Shown: positions 9,180-18,641 of the stretch, piece after piece
Position numbering within the stretch: the stretch's first letter is position 1
Layout: each line of letters starts with the position of its first letter
Assembly: GCA_009773665.1 (NCBI GenBank)
Contig: WSYE01000012.1
Location: 52,941-86,201 of the forward strand
DNA: 33,261 nucleotides
Origin: Desulfovibrionaceae bacterium
GTDB lineage: Bacteria; Desulfobacterota; Desulfovibrionia; Desulfovibrionales; Desulfovibrionaceae
Direction: 5' to 3'
Program-made: the position numbers and the translations under genes
Notes under the pieces: model-generated
The model's input: only the letters and a program-made list of their open reading frames with translations
The model's database searches: none
What the model was told of the DNA's origin: nothing

Positions 9180-9965
9180 TTATCCGAGGGTTTTCCAAAG
9201 GTTATACATGACTCCCGGCGAGAGCTCTTCAGGCCTGCTGGTGGCCCCCAGACCTTCTGCTTCAAGATATTCTCTTGCACGAGCCGATAAATCCGGCCCA
9301 AGAATTCGCCCAAGCTGTTTCCTTCGCATTCCGAACAGCCGCTTGATGAATCCTGCGAAACGCTCCGGTTCGTCCGGCCTTTCGGAAAGCGGCTTCGGCG
9401 TAAAGGAAACCACGGCGGAATCCACCTTGGGCTTGGGATGGAAAACACCCGGTCCCACCTTGAAAAGCTTCTCCGCGCGCACGAAACTTTGCAGCCACAC
9501 GCTCAAGCCGCCGTAATCCCCGGTGCGAGTCTTGGCTACGATACGCTCGGCCACCTCGAACTGCACCATGAACACCGCGCGCTCAAAACGCGTCGCGCGC
9601 CGGGCGATGTCCCACATGATTGGCGAGGCCACGTTGTAGGGAAGGTTGCCCACGATGCGCACGGACTCGAGCCTGTCCAGGCGCTCCCAGGGGAACTGCA
9701 TGGCGTCGGTGTTCACCACGCCAAGCTCCGGCCAGCGTCTCGCCAACTCAGTGGCAAGGTCCGAGTCCTTTTCCAGCGCCAGCACCCTCCCCGCCCCGGA
9801 CTCCATAAGAAAGCCCGTGAGCGCCCCACGGCCCGGACCGATCTCCAGCACCGTGTCGCCGGGCTTTATCCGCAGGGACTCCACAATGCGCCGGGCCACG
9901 TTGGCGTCGGTCAGGAAGTTCTGCCCGAGGCTGCGTTTGGGCCTGTTGAAAGTGGGATGACTCAC
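9180..9965 (-). CDS. ksgA: 16S rRNA (adenine(1518)-N(6)/adenine(1519)-N(6))-dimethyltransferase
   Basis: A 261-residue KsgA/RsmA, which dimethylates two adjacent adenines in helix 45 of 16S rRNA using SAM. Motifs: S-L-G-Q-N-F-L at 12-18, SAM-binding [10 protein letters not shown] at 41-50, acidic end of beta2 (A-L-E-K-D), N-T-D-A near 85-88, and catalytic N-L-P-Y at 107-110. The C-terminal helical domain has G-M-R-R-K-Q-L. I chose the GTG at 9965: the protein then starts six residues before the conserved [11 protein letters not shown], and the upstream extension is metY read in another frame. GTG overlaps the metY TGA (GTGA), so translation is probably coupled. Confidence 0.95.
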   Translation of the reverse strand: MSHPTFNRPKRSLGQNFLTDANVARRIVESLRIKPGDTVLEIGPGRGALTGFLMESGAGRVLALEKDSDLATELARRWPELGVVNTDAMQFPWERLDRLESVRIVGNLPYNVASPIMWDIARRATRFERAVFMVQFEVAERIVAKTRTGDYGGLSVWLQSFVRAEKLFKVGPGVFHPKPKVDSAVVSFTPKPLSERPDEPERFAGFIKRLFGMRRKQLGRILGPDLSARAREYLEAEGLGATSRPEELSPGVMYNLWKTLG

Positions 9966-11275
9966 GCCTGGCTCGCCGCCAGCGCCTGATCCAGATCGGC
10001 GATGATGTCCTCGGCTGTTTCCAGGCCCACGGAAATGCGCACCAGATCCGGGGGGACGCCCGCGTTCAACTGCTCCTGGGGGGTCAACTGCGAATGGGTG
10101 GTGGAGGCCGGATGAATCACCAGGGTCTTGGCGTCCAGGATGTTGGCCAGATGTGAGCAGAGCTTCACCGCCTCGATGAACTTGCGCCCCGCCTCCAGGC
10201 CGCCCTTGACGCCGAAGCCGAACACCGCGCCTGGGCCGTTCGGGAAATACTTCAGGGCCCGCCAGTGGTCCGGATGGCCGGGCAGGGCTGCGTAGTTCAC
10301 GAAGGTCACTGCCGGATGTTTTTCCAGCCAGGAGGCCACGGCCATGGCGTTTTCGCAGTGCGCCCTGGCGCGAAGCGGCAGGGTCTCGACGCCTTGCAGG
10401 ATCAGGAAGGCATTCTGGGGCGCCAGACACGCGCCGGTGTCGCGCAGCAGGCCGCAGCGTACCTTGAGCAGGTAGGCCATGCACTTAAGCGTGCTCTCGT
10501 CCAGGCCGCAGAAGCTTTTGAAGAAGCTCACGCCATTATAGGTGGGATCGGGCTCGGTGATCTCGGGATACTTCCCGTTTGCGGCCCAGTCGAAGCTGCC
10601 CTTCTCCACAATGGCTCCGCCAATGGAGGTGCCGTGCCCGCCGATCAGCTTGGTGAGCGAGTACACGCAGATGTCCGCCCCGAAATCGAAGGGGTTCAGG
10701 ATCGGCGGAGGCGACACGGTGTTGTCCACGATGAGCGGCAGGCCGTGCTCGTGGGCCACTCTGGCGATGCCCTCCAGGTCGTCCACGTTGCAGCGCGGGT
10801 TGCCGATGGACTCGGTGAAGACGAGGCGCGTGTTCTCGTCGATGGCCTTGGCGAAGTTGGCCGGGTCCGAGGAATCCACGAAGCGCACCTCGATGCCGAA
10901 GCGCTTGAGCGTGTGGGCGAACAGCGTCACCGTGCCGCCGTAGAGGTTCGAGCCAGACACGATGTTCTGCCCGGCCTGGGTGATGGCCGCCACGGCGTAG
11001 AAGATGGCGGACATGCCCGAAGCCGTCACCAGCCCGGCGGTTGCGCCGTGCATGGCGGCCAGGCGGTTCTCCAGCACGTCGTTGGTGGGGTTCATGATGC
11101 GCGAATAGATAAAGCCGAACTCCTTCAACGCGAAGAGGTTCGCGGCGTGCTCAGTGTCGCGGAAGGTGAACGAGGTGGTCTGGTAGATGGGGACGGCCCT
11201 GGAGCGGGTCTGGCTGTCCGGGGTCTGCCCCGCGTGCAGGGCCAGGGTTTCGATGCCGGGTTGCTTGGCGCTCAT
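9962..11275 (-). CDS. metY: O-acetylhomoserine (thiol)-lyase, Cys/Met metabolism PLP-dependent family
   Basis: A 437-residue enzyme of the Cys/Met gamma-type PLP family, expected to make homocysteine (or methionine) from O-acetylhomoserine and sulfide in the cytosol. Family landmarks: L-H-A-G-Q-T-P-D and P-I-Y-Q-T-T-S-F near the N-terminus, Y-S-R-I-M-N-P-T (PLP phosphate contacts), the T-E-S-I-G-N-P segment, V-D-N-T-V, and the Schiff-base Lys209 in [11 protein letters not shown]. The length and the long insert after that site match O-acetylhomoserine sulfhydrylase rather than the shorter MetB. The ATG at 11275 follows AAGGAG. Direct sulfhydrylation would suit a sulfide-rich organism (inference). 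It overlaps ksgA by four bases. Confidence 0.93.
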   Translation of the reverse strand: MSAKQPGIETLALHAGQTPDSQTRSRAVPIYQTTSFTFRDTEHAANLFALKEFGFIYSRIMNPTNDVLENRLAAMHGATAGLVTASGMSAIFYAVAAITQAGQNIVSGSNLYGGTVTLFAHTLKRFGIEVRFVDSSDPANFAKAIDENTRLVFTESIGNPRCNVDDLEGIARVAHEHGLPLIVDNTVSPPPILNPFDFGADICVYSLTKLIGGHGTSIGGAIVEKGSFDWAANGKYPEITEPDPTYNGVSFFKSFCGLDESTLKCMAYLLKVRCGLLRDTGACLAPQNAFLILQGVETLPLRARAHCENAMAVASWLEKHPAVTFVNYAALPGHPDHWRALKYFPNGPGAVFGFGVKGGLEAGRKFIEAVKLCSHLANILDAKTLVIHPASTTHSQLTPQEQLNAGVPPDLVRISVGLETAEDIIADLDQALAASQA

Positions 11276-11378
11276 GGATTTGCTCCTTGCTGATGGTCCG
11301 GCATTCTCTACCCGCAGGGCGGGAAAAAGAAAAGAGAGTTGAGCAATCGCAGCGAATGCGTGTATGGAAGGCAGACTT
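11276..11378. promoter_or_regulatory. Divergent promoter region between metY and the AhpF-like gene
   Basis: About 100 bp separate two divergent starts. There is a pyrimidine-rich tract and a small CCCG/CGGG hairpin (11310-11325 area) on the metY side. I see no SAM or S-box-like riboswitch, and no clear promoter boxes. Confidence 0.4.
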
Positions 11379-13046
11379 ATGAACATTCTCAAAAAAATAT
11401 TCGGCCAGCAAGAAGAGGAGGGTTCGGACATGCCTGACGCCGCCCCCGAACAGGACTGGTTCCTGCCGGAAAAAAGCCGGGAGCAGCTGAAAGCCCTCTT
11501 TGTGGACATGATCCATCCGGTGAATCTGCACATCTTCACCCTGCCCGGAACCGGAGACGTGTTCAACGAATACCTGCGCCGCTTCAGCACCGACATCGCC
11601 AGGGTCTGCGACAAGATCATCCTGCATCAGCACCGCATCGGCGACGATACCGCCCGGAAGTGGGCGGCGACCTACTCACCCACGGTACTCCTTGAACCGG
11701 AGCGCTACCGCATCCGGTTTGTGGGAGCGCCCATGGGTGAGGAAGGGCGCAGCTTCCTTGCGGCGCTGCTCATGGTCTCCCGGCGTGAATCGGGGCTCAC
11801 CGACGCCACCAAGGACATTCTGAAAGCCTTGGACGAGGAGCGCATCGTCAAGGTGTTCGCCTCCCCCACCTGTCCCTACTGCCCGCCCCAGGCGGTCAAC
11901 GCCTTCCGCTGCGCCGTGGAACGCCCGGACCTGGTGAGCGCCTGGTGCGTGGAGACCGGGCAGATGGTGGAACTTGCACAGCGCTACAACGTGGGCAGCG
12001 TGCCCCACACCGTCTTCAACGAGAAGCTGACCGTGCTGGGCCTGGAGCCGGAGACACGCTTCGCCACGGAACTCGTTACGCTCAAGGACATGCAGGCCGA
12101 GCTTCTGGCCCCCAGACACCAGCCGGGAGAAACCGTGCGGGTAGACTGCCTGATCCTGGGCGCTGGCCCAGCAGGACTGACCGCCGGGATCTACGCCGGA
12201 CGCGCGGGCCTGAAGACGCTCATCCTGGAGAAGGACACTATCGGCGGGCAGGTGGCCGTGACCCCGGTGGTGGAGAACTATCCCGGTTTCTCAAACATTC
12301 CAGGCCTTGCCCTGATGGAAGTCATGGCAGCGCAGGCGCGCCAGTACTGCGAGATTCTTCCAGAGGAGCCCCTCAGCCTGAGCGCGGGCGAGGCGGGCGT
12401 AATGGCGGGCACGGCGTCCATCACCATCGAGGCCAAGGTTTTGCTCATCGCCACCGGGGCCAAGTGGCGCAAGCTGGAAGTCCCCGGCGAAACCGAATAC
12501 TTCGGCCACGGCGTGAACTATTGCGCCACCTGTGACGGCTATCTCTACAAGGGACGCACAGTGCTGGTGGTGGGGGGCGGCAACACGGCGCTCACGGACG
12601 CACTGTATCTTAAGAACCTGGGCGTGAACGTGGCCCTGGTGCATCGGCGCGGAGAGTTCCGGGCGGAGCGGCATCTGATTGATTCCGTAGAACGCGAAAA
12701 CATCCCCCTGCACCTGAACTGCGTGGTGGAGGCCATCCTGGGCGACGTGAAGGTGACAGCCGTGAAGACAAGATCCGTGACCTCCGGCGAGGTGACGGAC
12801 ATCCCCACGGACGGCGTGTTCATCGCCATCGGCGAGACGCCCAACTCCGAGGTGGCAGCCCGCCTGGGCTGCGCGCTCACTCCGGAGGGCAACATCGTGG
12901 TGGACGCCGACATGCGCACAAACGTGCCCCACGTGTACGCGGCGGGAGACGTGACCGGCGGCGTGCGCCAGATCATCACGGCGGTTGGCCAAGGGGGGAC
13001 GGCAGCGCTGAAAATCTTCGAGGACATGGCCAAAGAACAGCCCTGA
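11379..13046 (+). CDS. AhpF-like thioredoxin reductase with N-terminal double thioredoxin-fold domain
   Basis: This 555-residue flavoprotein has two parts. Residues ~20-235 form an AhpF-type N-terminal domain (two thioredoxin folds) with a redox CPYC at 165-168. Residues ~250-555 form an NAD(P)H:disulfide oxidoreductase with FAD-binding G-A-G-P-A-G at 261-266, the redox pair C382-A-T-C385-D, a second G-G-G-N-T-A nucleotide-binding site, and C-terminal A-A-G-D-V-T-G. It should pass electrons from NAD(P)H through FAD and CATC to CPYC and then to a partner such as a peroxiredoxin. No ahpC is next door, so the partner is unknown. The start at 11379 follows GGAAGG; an ATG at 11364 would overlap that site. 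Confidence 0.92.
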   Translation: MNILKKIFGQQEEEGSDMPDAAPEQDWFLPEKSREQLKALFVDMIHPVNLHIFTLPGTGDVFNEYLRRFSTDIARVCDKIILHQHRIGDDTARKWAATYSPTVLLEPERYRIRFVGAPMGEEGRSFLAALLMVSRRESGLTDATKDILKALDEERIVKVFASPTCPYCPPQAVNAFRCAVERPDLVSAWCVETGQMVELAQRYNVGSVPHTVFNEKLTVLGLEPETRFATELVTLKDMQAELLAPRHQPGETVRVDCLILGAGPAGLTAGIYAGRAGLKTLILEKDTIGGQVAVTPVVENYPGFSNIPGLALMEVMAAQARQYCEILPEEPLSLSAGEAGVMAGTASITIEAKVLLIATGAKWRKLEVPGETEYFGHGVNYCATCDGYLYKGRTVLVVGGGNTALTDALYLKNLGVNVALVHRRGEFRAERHLIDSVERENIPLHLNCVVEAILGDVKVTAVKTRSVTSGEVTDIPTDGVFIAIGETPNSEVAARLGCALTPEGNIVVDADMRTNVPHVYAAGDVTGGVRQIITAVGQGGTAALKIFEDMAKEQP

Positions 13047-13058
13047 AACGCGAGGAGC

Positions 13059-13193
13059 CTACGGCCGACCGCACACCCCACACCGGCAGGCGCTCAGCGC
13101 CGCGCCCGCCTCGCGAAGGGCGAGCAGCGCAAGCAGAGCCAGGCACAGGGGAATCGCCACGATTGCGCAAACGACGTCGTAATCAGTTTCCAT
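13059..13193 (-). CDS. Small membrane protein, 44 aa, with Cys-rich tail (hypothetical)
   Basis: I do not recognise this protein. The frame reads M-E-T-D-Y-D-V-V, then a single hydrophobic helix (I-V-A-I-P-L-C-L-A-L-L-A-L-L-A-L, residues 11-26), then R-E-A-G-A-A-L-S-A and a Cys-rich tail C-R-C-G-V-C-G-R-P. GGAGAG (13201-13206) lies seven bases before the ATG, an ideal ribosome site. The ATG lies inside the end of the 54-aa gene upstream (11-base overlap), which suggests coupled translation. A single-span protein with a C-x-C-x2-C tail could bind a metal or be redox active, but that is inference. It converges with the AhpF-like gene, 12 bases away. Confidence 0.55.
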   Translation of the reverse strand: METDYDVVCAIVAIPLCLALLALLALREAGAALSACRCGVCGRP

Positions 13194-13347
13194 CTCTTTT
13201 CTCTCCAGAACTCATACGGGATTCCGGCGGGAGACGGGCTCCCTGCCAGTTCAAAGTCAGCGCCGGACCCGCAGGATTCATTTCGGCGTAGAAGCGTTCG
13301 CGCATCCTGACACACCGATACTTTCCGTGCGGGCATACACGGGACAT
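13183..13347 (-). CDS. Small Cys/His-containing protein, 54 aa (hypothetical)
   Basis: No family recognised. Starting at ATG 13347 the protein reads M-S-R-V-C-P-H-G-K-Y-R-C, then R-M-R-E-R-F-Y-A-E-M-N-P, A-L-T-L-N-W-Q-G-A-R-L-P-P and a polar tail. The aromatic/charged mix looks like a real folded sequence, and the C-P-H ... C spacing hints at metal binding. The start is uncertain: no good ribosome site precedes ATG 13347, and in-frame GTG codons lie upstream (up to 13377). Its stop overlaps the start of the 44-aa membrane protein by 11 bases, so the two form a likely two-gene unit. Confidence 0.5.
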   Translation of the reverse strand: MSRVCPHGKYRCVRMRERFYAEMNPAGPALTLNWQGARLPPESRMSSGEKRDGN

Positions 13348-13523
13348 ACACACATCATGGAGGCGTCGAGACGACACTTCCTTTCATGATGCCCTACTGC
13401 GACGCAAACGCATCTTGTGTCAAGCGAAAGGCAAGGGACCGAAACCAGTGTGCTGCGCAGGGCTCGCCAAGGCCGGACGCGCTGATTCGACAGCCGCATC
13501 CGGCCTCCGCCCATTATGGCTGC

Positions 13524-13862
13524 TTATTTAGTGACCGTGGTCGACTTCTGCCAGCTTTTGGTCTTGCCGCCGGGACCGGTGACGGACTTGTCCTTTGTCC
13601 AGGTGTTGGTGGCCTTGTCGAAATTGCCGGAGGACTCGGTGGAGGCGGATTTCCCGCCAGGGCCGGTGGTGGTGGAGGAACGCTCGTATCCGGTGGCGGT
13701 GCGGTTGGCGTTCACGTCCTGGGTTGCGGTCTTGCCGCCCGCCCCCGTGGCTGTGGACTGACGCTTGTAGGCCAGGGCGTCCGAAGACAGGCCGCCAGTA
13801 AGAAGGGCGGCAGCCAGGACCAGACTGGAGAGAGCAAAAGTGCCGCGCGTGACGAGGTTCAT
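13524..13862 (-). CDS. Secreted repeat protein with TGPGGK motifs, 112 aa
   Basis: After a signal peptide (basic start, hydrophobic core, likely cleavage near S-D-A-L-A around residue 32) the mature part is almost wholly polar and repetitive. T-G-A-G-G-K-T, T-G-P-G-G-K-S and T-G-P-G-G-K-T occur at intervals of about 25-35 residues, with linking S/T-rich stretches and G-Y-E-R-S-S or W-T-K-D-K. It has no Cys and few hydrophobic residues, consistent with a flexible or beta-repeat exported protein. The ATG at 13862 follows AAGGAGA (13870-13876). The pattern resembles repeat proteins I associate with Desulfovibrio-type genomes; function unknown. A longer in-frame start at 14006 would precede the signal peptide with an unlikely extension. 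Confidence 0.85.
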   Translation of the reverse strand: MNLVTRGTFALSSLVLAAALLTGGLSSDALAYKRQSTATGAGGKTATQDVNANRTATGYERSSTTTGPGGKSASTESSGNFDKATNTWTKDKSVTGPGGKTKSWQKSTTVTK

Positions 13863-13986
13863 ATGTGTGTCTCCTTGTTGTTCATGACGGCTGCGGTCGC
13901 CTTTTCCGGCCACGGCAGTCACCAGGAAGTCCGCCGGATGCGAACAGAGGTTACAAGTATTCTTTTCGTCTGGCGAACTATCGGTG

Positions 13987-15567
13987 TCAATCCTTGGAAA
14001 TGCCAAGTTTCTTCAGACGGGAATCGAACGTGGACCTGTTCACCCCGGCGCTGGCTGCGGCCTTGGTGATGTTCCACTTGTACTTCTCCAGCAGTTCCAG
14101 GGTGTAGGTGCGCTCCAGCTGATCCCAGGTCATGCCCGAGAGCCCGAGTCCGCAGCCCGGCGCATCGGGAACGTCAGGAGAGTCCGGGAAATCCTGCGGC
14201 GTGTCCGCTCCTGCCTCGGCCCCGGCTTGCCTGGCCCCGGAGCGCGGCTCGTGGCCGCCCTGCTCCCCAACAATGTGAGCGGGCAGGTCGCGTTCCTCGA
14301 TGACGTCCCCCTCGGTCACGGTGAGGATGTACTTCACCAGGTTCTCCATCTCCCGGATGTTTCCCTTCCAGGCGTATTCCTGGAGGCGGGCACGCGCCGG
14401 AGCAGCGATGCGCTTGGGGGGGAGCCCCAGACACAGGCAGTCGCGCCGGACGAAGTAGTCCAACAGTTCAGGGATGTCCTCGGCGCGCTCACGCAGCGGC
14501 GGCAGTTCCAGGGGCAGAACGTTCAGGCGGTAGAAGAGGTCCTCGCGGAATTCGCCTTCCTCGATGGCCTGGCGCAGGTCCTTGTTGGTGGCCGAGACGA
14601 TGCGCACGTCCACGGTGCGGGTGGCGGCTCCGCCAAGCGGCTTGACCTCGCTGTTCTGGATAAGGCGCAGGATCTTGGCCTGGAGCGCCGGGGCCATGTC
14701 GCCTATCTCGTCCAGGAAGACCGTGCCGCCATCGGCGTTCTCGAACAGCCCGGCCTTGTCGCGGTCCGCGCCGGTAAAAGCCCCCTTTTTGTAGCCGAAC
14801 AGTTCGCTCTCAAGAAGCGTCTCGGGGATGGCCGAGCAGTTTTGCACGAAAAACGGCTTGTTTTTTCGCGGGCTGGCCTGATGGACGGCCTGGGCGAAAA
14901 GTTCCTTGCCGGTGCCGGATTCGCCGGTGATGAGCACGGGGTAATCGGTGCGGGCGTAGGAGCAGGCTTTCTTGAAGGCGTCGCGCACCACCTGGGAGCG
15001 CCCCACCAGCGGCGGCTGGCCGCGAAAACGCTCCAGAGCGGACTTGAGCCCCCGGCACTCGCGCCCGAGGTTGTCGAAGGCCAGGGCCTGCCCCAGAGCG
15101 ATGGCCCCCACGGCCACCAGATGCTCCAGCAGCTCCAGAAAGTCTGCGCGCAGGTTGAGGCGGCTGCCCTGCGACGAGGTGTCGATAAGCTCCACCGCGC
15201 CGTAGACCGTGCCGTCGCGCAGCACCAGCGGATAGCACAGGATGAGCGTGCTCTTGGCCTCCAGCCCGTCCTCCATCTCCTTGTAGTGGCGGGGGTCCTT
15301 GGCGGGCTCGGCGATGGTCATGCGGGCGTTTTCGATCACCCAGCCCACCACGCTCGGTTTGTCGGCGGGGATCTCCACGCCCAGGATCTGATCGCTCTGC
15401 TCACCAGCGACCTCAATACAGGCGATGACATCGCCCCGCTTCACCCACAGCGAGCCGCGCTCCACGTTCTGGGCCGCCAGCAGCCCCTCCAGGAAACGTC
15501 GCTGAAGAGCCTTGGTGTCCAGGTCCTCGAATATGGCGCGGGTATACTGCAAAAGCTTGTCGAGCAT
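13987..15567 (-). CDS. Sigma-54-dependent transcriptional activator (GAF-AAA+-Fis HTH)
   Basis: A 526-residue bacterial enhancer-binding protein. Residues ~1-165 form a GAF-type sensory domain with no receiver domain, so input is probably a small ligand or redox/metabolite signal, not phosphorylation. The AAA+ domain has Walker A G-E-S-G-T-G-K-E, the sigma-54-contacting loop G-A-F-T-G-A, Walker B V-F-L-D-E-I-G, and R-finger region F-R-E-D-L-F-Y-R-L. A linker rich in Ala, Gly and Pro precedes a Fis-type helix-turn-helix (W-N-I-T-K-A-A-x-x-x-G-V-N-R-S-T). I chose ATG 15567 because the GAF domain starts there and the longer frame runs into the upstream gene. It starts 7 bases after the DUF6125-like gene, in one operon. 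Confidence 0.94.
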   Translation of the reverse strand: MLDKLLQYTRAIFEDLDTKALQRRFLEGLLAAQNVERGSLWVKRGDVIACIEVAGEQSDQILGVEIPADKPSVVGWVIENARMTIAEPAKDPRHYKEMEDGLEAKSTLILCYPLVLRDGTVYGAVELIDTSSQGSRLNLRADFLELLEHLVAVGAIALGQALAFDNLGRECRGLKSALERFRGQPPLVGRSQVVRDAFKKACSYARTDYPVLITGESGTGKELFAQAVHQASPRKNKPFFVQNCSAIPETLLESELFGYKKGAFTGADRDKAGLFENADGGTVFLDEIGDMAPALQAKILRLIQNSEVKPLGGAATRTVDVRIVSATNKDLRQAIEEGEFREDLFYRLNVLPLELPPLRERAEDIPELLDYFVRRDCLCLGLPPKRIAAPARARLQEYAWKGNIREMENLVKYILTVTEGDVIEERDLPAHIVGEQGGHEPRSGARQAGAEAGADTPQDFPDSPDVPDAPGCGLGLSGMTWDQLERTYTLELLEKYKWNITKAAASAGVNRSTFDSRLKKLGISKD

Positions 15568-15574
15568 GGAGGCC

Positions 15575-16291
15575 TCATTGTCCGTCGGGCTGGTCTTTCT
15601 CCAAGGTGAAGCGCCAGGAACAGAACTTTCCCTCGCCCAGGGGGTCTGGCGGGCAGGCCAGGCATTCGGTGCGGATGCGCGCGTCCACGTTCCGGGCAAA
15701 GCCCCGGTACTCGGTTACCCCAGCGGATTTGCACGGATAATCCTGAAGGCCCTTGCGGCGGCGGGCGGCCTGCACCCGGCAGGTGAGCACGCGAAACGTC
15801 AGCGAATCCGACTCACGCACGGCGGCCACCTCGTTCACGCGGCTGTTCATGCGCCATTTCAGGGCTTCTTCCAACGCATCTAGTCCGCCGCGCTCAGAGA
15901 GCTTCAGCATGGCCTTCAGGCGCACGGCCTCCAGCGGGGCAAACCGCGCCCAGCAGGTGTCGTTCACCCGCTTGGCCCCGTCCATGCCCTCCAGGGATTC
16001 CACTGCCTGGAACCACACGCCGTCCATGCCGAGCCAAAGCTTGCTGAACGTATCCAGAAACGTTTCCAGTTGTTTTTTACTGAGATTCGCGAATGGATTC
16101 TGTGTGTTGGACAGACGTTTCAAGACCATATCCCTGGTCAGGTCGCCAGCGCGGCTTTCGGCCTGGAGCGCGGCGTCCAGCCCGAACTGGTGGACGGTCT
16201 CCGAGAACCAAAGGCCGTAGTGGACGCCCATGAGGCGGATTTGCTCAAGGGCAGCGGCAGCGAGAACGGTGGTATCGTCGTCAGCGTCCAC
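15575..16291 (-). CDS. DUF6125-like cytosolic protein
   Basis: A 238-residue protein without signal peptide or membrane helix. It begins with a helical segment E-Q-I-R-L-M-G-V-H-Y-G-L-W-F and the W-F-x-E-x-V-H-Q motif. It ends with a Cys-containing region: C-R-V-Q-x-A-R, Y-P-C-K-S-A-G, then R-I-x-T-E-C-L-A-C-P-P-D and F-C-S-W-R-F. This layout matches the DUF6125 group, and the Cys-rich end resembles that of the L-2-amino-thiazoline-4-carboxylate hydrolase family; assignment is from memory. The GTG at 16291 is preceded by GGAGGT (16298-16303) at six bases. The longer in-frame extension to 16525 would translate a hairpin repeat and is rejected. Its partner is the activator 7 bases downstream. 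Confidence 0.75.
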   Translation of the reverse strand: MDADDDTTVLAAAALEQIRLMGVHYGLWFSETVHQFGLDAALQAESRAGDLTRDMVLKRLSNTQNPFANLSKKQLETFLDTFSKLWLGMDGVWFQAVESLEGMDGAKRVNDTCWARFAPLEAVRLKAMLKLSERGGLDALEEALKWRMNSRVNEVAAVRESDSLTFRVLTCRVQAARRRKGLQDYPCKSAGVTEYRGFARNVDARIRTECLACPPDPLGEGKFCSWRFTLEKDQPDGQ

Positions 16292-16319
16292 TGGCGGACC
16301 TCCGGGAGAAGAAGAATAT

Positions 16320-16357
16320 GCCTCCGGCGGGCAAAGGGCTTCGCCCTCTGCACACCC
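16320..16357 (+). repeat. Intergenic hairpin repeat, degenerate copy C (inverted relative to A and B)
   Basis: GCCTCCGGCGG followed by an imperfect stem GCAAAGGGC/GCCCTCTGC and CACACCC. This is the reverse complement arrangement of copies A and B with several differences. It lies just upstream of the ribosome site of the DUF6125-like gene, hence in its 5' leader or promoter region. Confidence 0.6.
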
Positions 16358-16507
16358 TCTCCGCTTCGCAACGGCATTCGCCAACATGGCAGTGTCCTGC
16401 ACACTGCGCAGAGGGGCGAACAAGCGAAAGAATACGCCTTTTGGACTCCACTCGCCAAAACGTCCAGGCAGCGTCGCATTACAGCGCGGCAGAACAAGGT
16501 AGCGACT

Positions 16508-16613
16508 GTGACTGGGGGTTGTCACGGTCGGGTTCTGGCGGGCGGGCGACGAATCGTCTTCAAATCGTTTCTAGCCCGCCCGCCAGGACCCGAACGGGAC
16601 AGCCCCCAGTCGC
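16508..16613. repeat. Long imperfect inverted repeat (40-bp arms)
   Basis: The arm 16508-16547 matches the reverse complement of 16574-16613 at 35 of 40 positions, and three of the five differences are G-U compatible on one strand. The spacer is 26 bases. The fold is far longer than a normal terminator and no protein is encoded within. Confidence 0.85.
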
Positions 16614-16670
16614 CTTAGTCACCAGTCCCACTTAACCCGTCCGCACACGACGCGAAGCGGAAAGCAGGGT

Positions 16671-16760
16671 CCAGGGGGGCTCCTCCCTGGCGGATCAAGG
16701 GTGGAGCCCTTGCGGGCCAAGGGCGGAGCCCTGCCGGGGGCCTGGGGGCAGCGCCCCCAG
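16671..16760 (-). terminator. ettA: Cluster of four hairpins downstream of ettA
   Basis: Reading away from ettA on the minus strand: CTGGGGGC/GCCCCCAG (16742-16760), AGGGC/GCCCT type (16720-16732), AAGGG/CCCTT type (16697-16711), and CCAGGG/CCCTGG (16671-16690). None has a strong U-tract, so this may be a REP-like cluster that protects mRNA 3' ends or traps polymerase rather than a standard terminator. It starts 23 bases after the ettA stop. Confidence 0.6.
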
Positions 16761-16782
16761 ACTCCCTGCAAAATCGCCGATC

Positions 16783-18468
<1,686 letters not shown>

Positions 18469-18505
18469 ATTCGTTGTTGTACCTTACTTAATTTTAAAAA
18501 AAGTT

Positions 18506-18534
18506 TGATAATCGAGGGAAACACCCCTTGTCAA
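18506..18534 (-). promoter_or_regulatory. ettA: Candidate sigma-70 promoter of ettA
   Basis: On the minus strand a consensus -35 TTGACA (18529-18534) is followed after 17-18 bases by TTATCA/TATCAA. The surrounding DNA is strikingly AT-rich compared with the rest of the window. The predicted transcript would start about 30 bases before the ettA ATG. Confidence 0.65.
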
Positions 18535-18641
18535 ACGCTTGTCCCGGCAGCGCCTAATTGCTAGAGGTGACAAGGCGATACGACATCCGCCCGGACTGCC
18601 TCTCCAGCGGCCAACAACGCGACTAGACAGCTCATACCCCC

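Larger units (their letters stand above)
16292..16782. other. Repeat-dense 491-bp gap between ettA and the DUF6125-like gene
   Basis: No gene is supported here. The gap contains, in order, a degenerate copy of the dispersed hairpin repeat (16320-16357), a 40-bp-arm inverted repeat (16508-16613) and four consecutive hairpins (16671-16760). It must also hold the promoter of the DUF6125-like operon. I searched by eye for a sigma-54 type GG-N10-GC site and saw none that was convincing. Confidence 0.7.

Noticed and set aside
9966..10484. N-terminal extension of ksgA
   Set aside because: It lies entirely within metY in another frame; KsgA homologues start close to the [11 protein letters not shown] segment.
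11276..11378. SAM riboswitch upstream of metY
   Set aside because: The region is only about 100 bp and lacks the kink-turn and conserved stems expected of SAM riboswitches.
13984..15609. 541-codon plus-strand frame opposite the sigma-54 activator
   Set aside because: Antisense shadow; the minus-strand AAA+ motifs are intact.
16292..16525. N-terminal extension of the DUF6125-like protein
   Set aside because: It would translate a hairpin repeat, and a strong GGAGGT ribosome site precedes the GTG at 16291.
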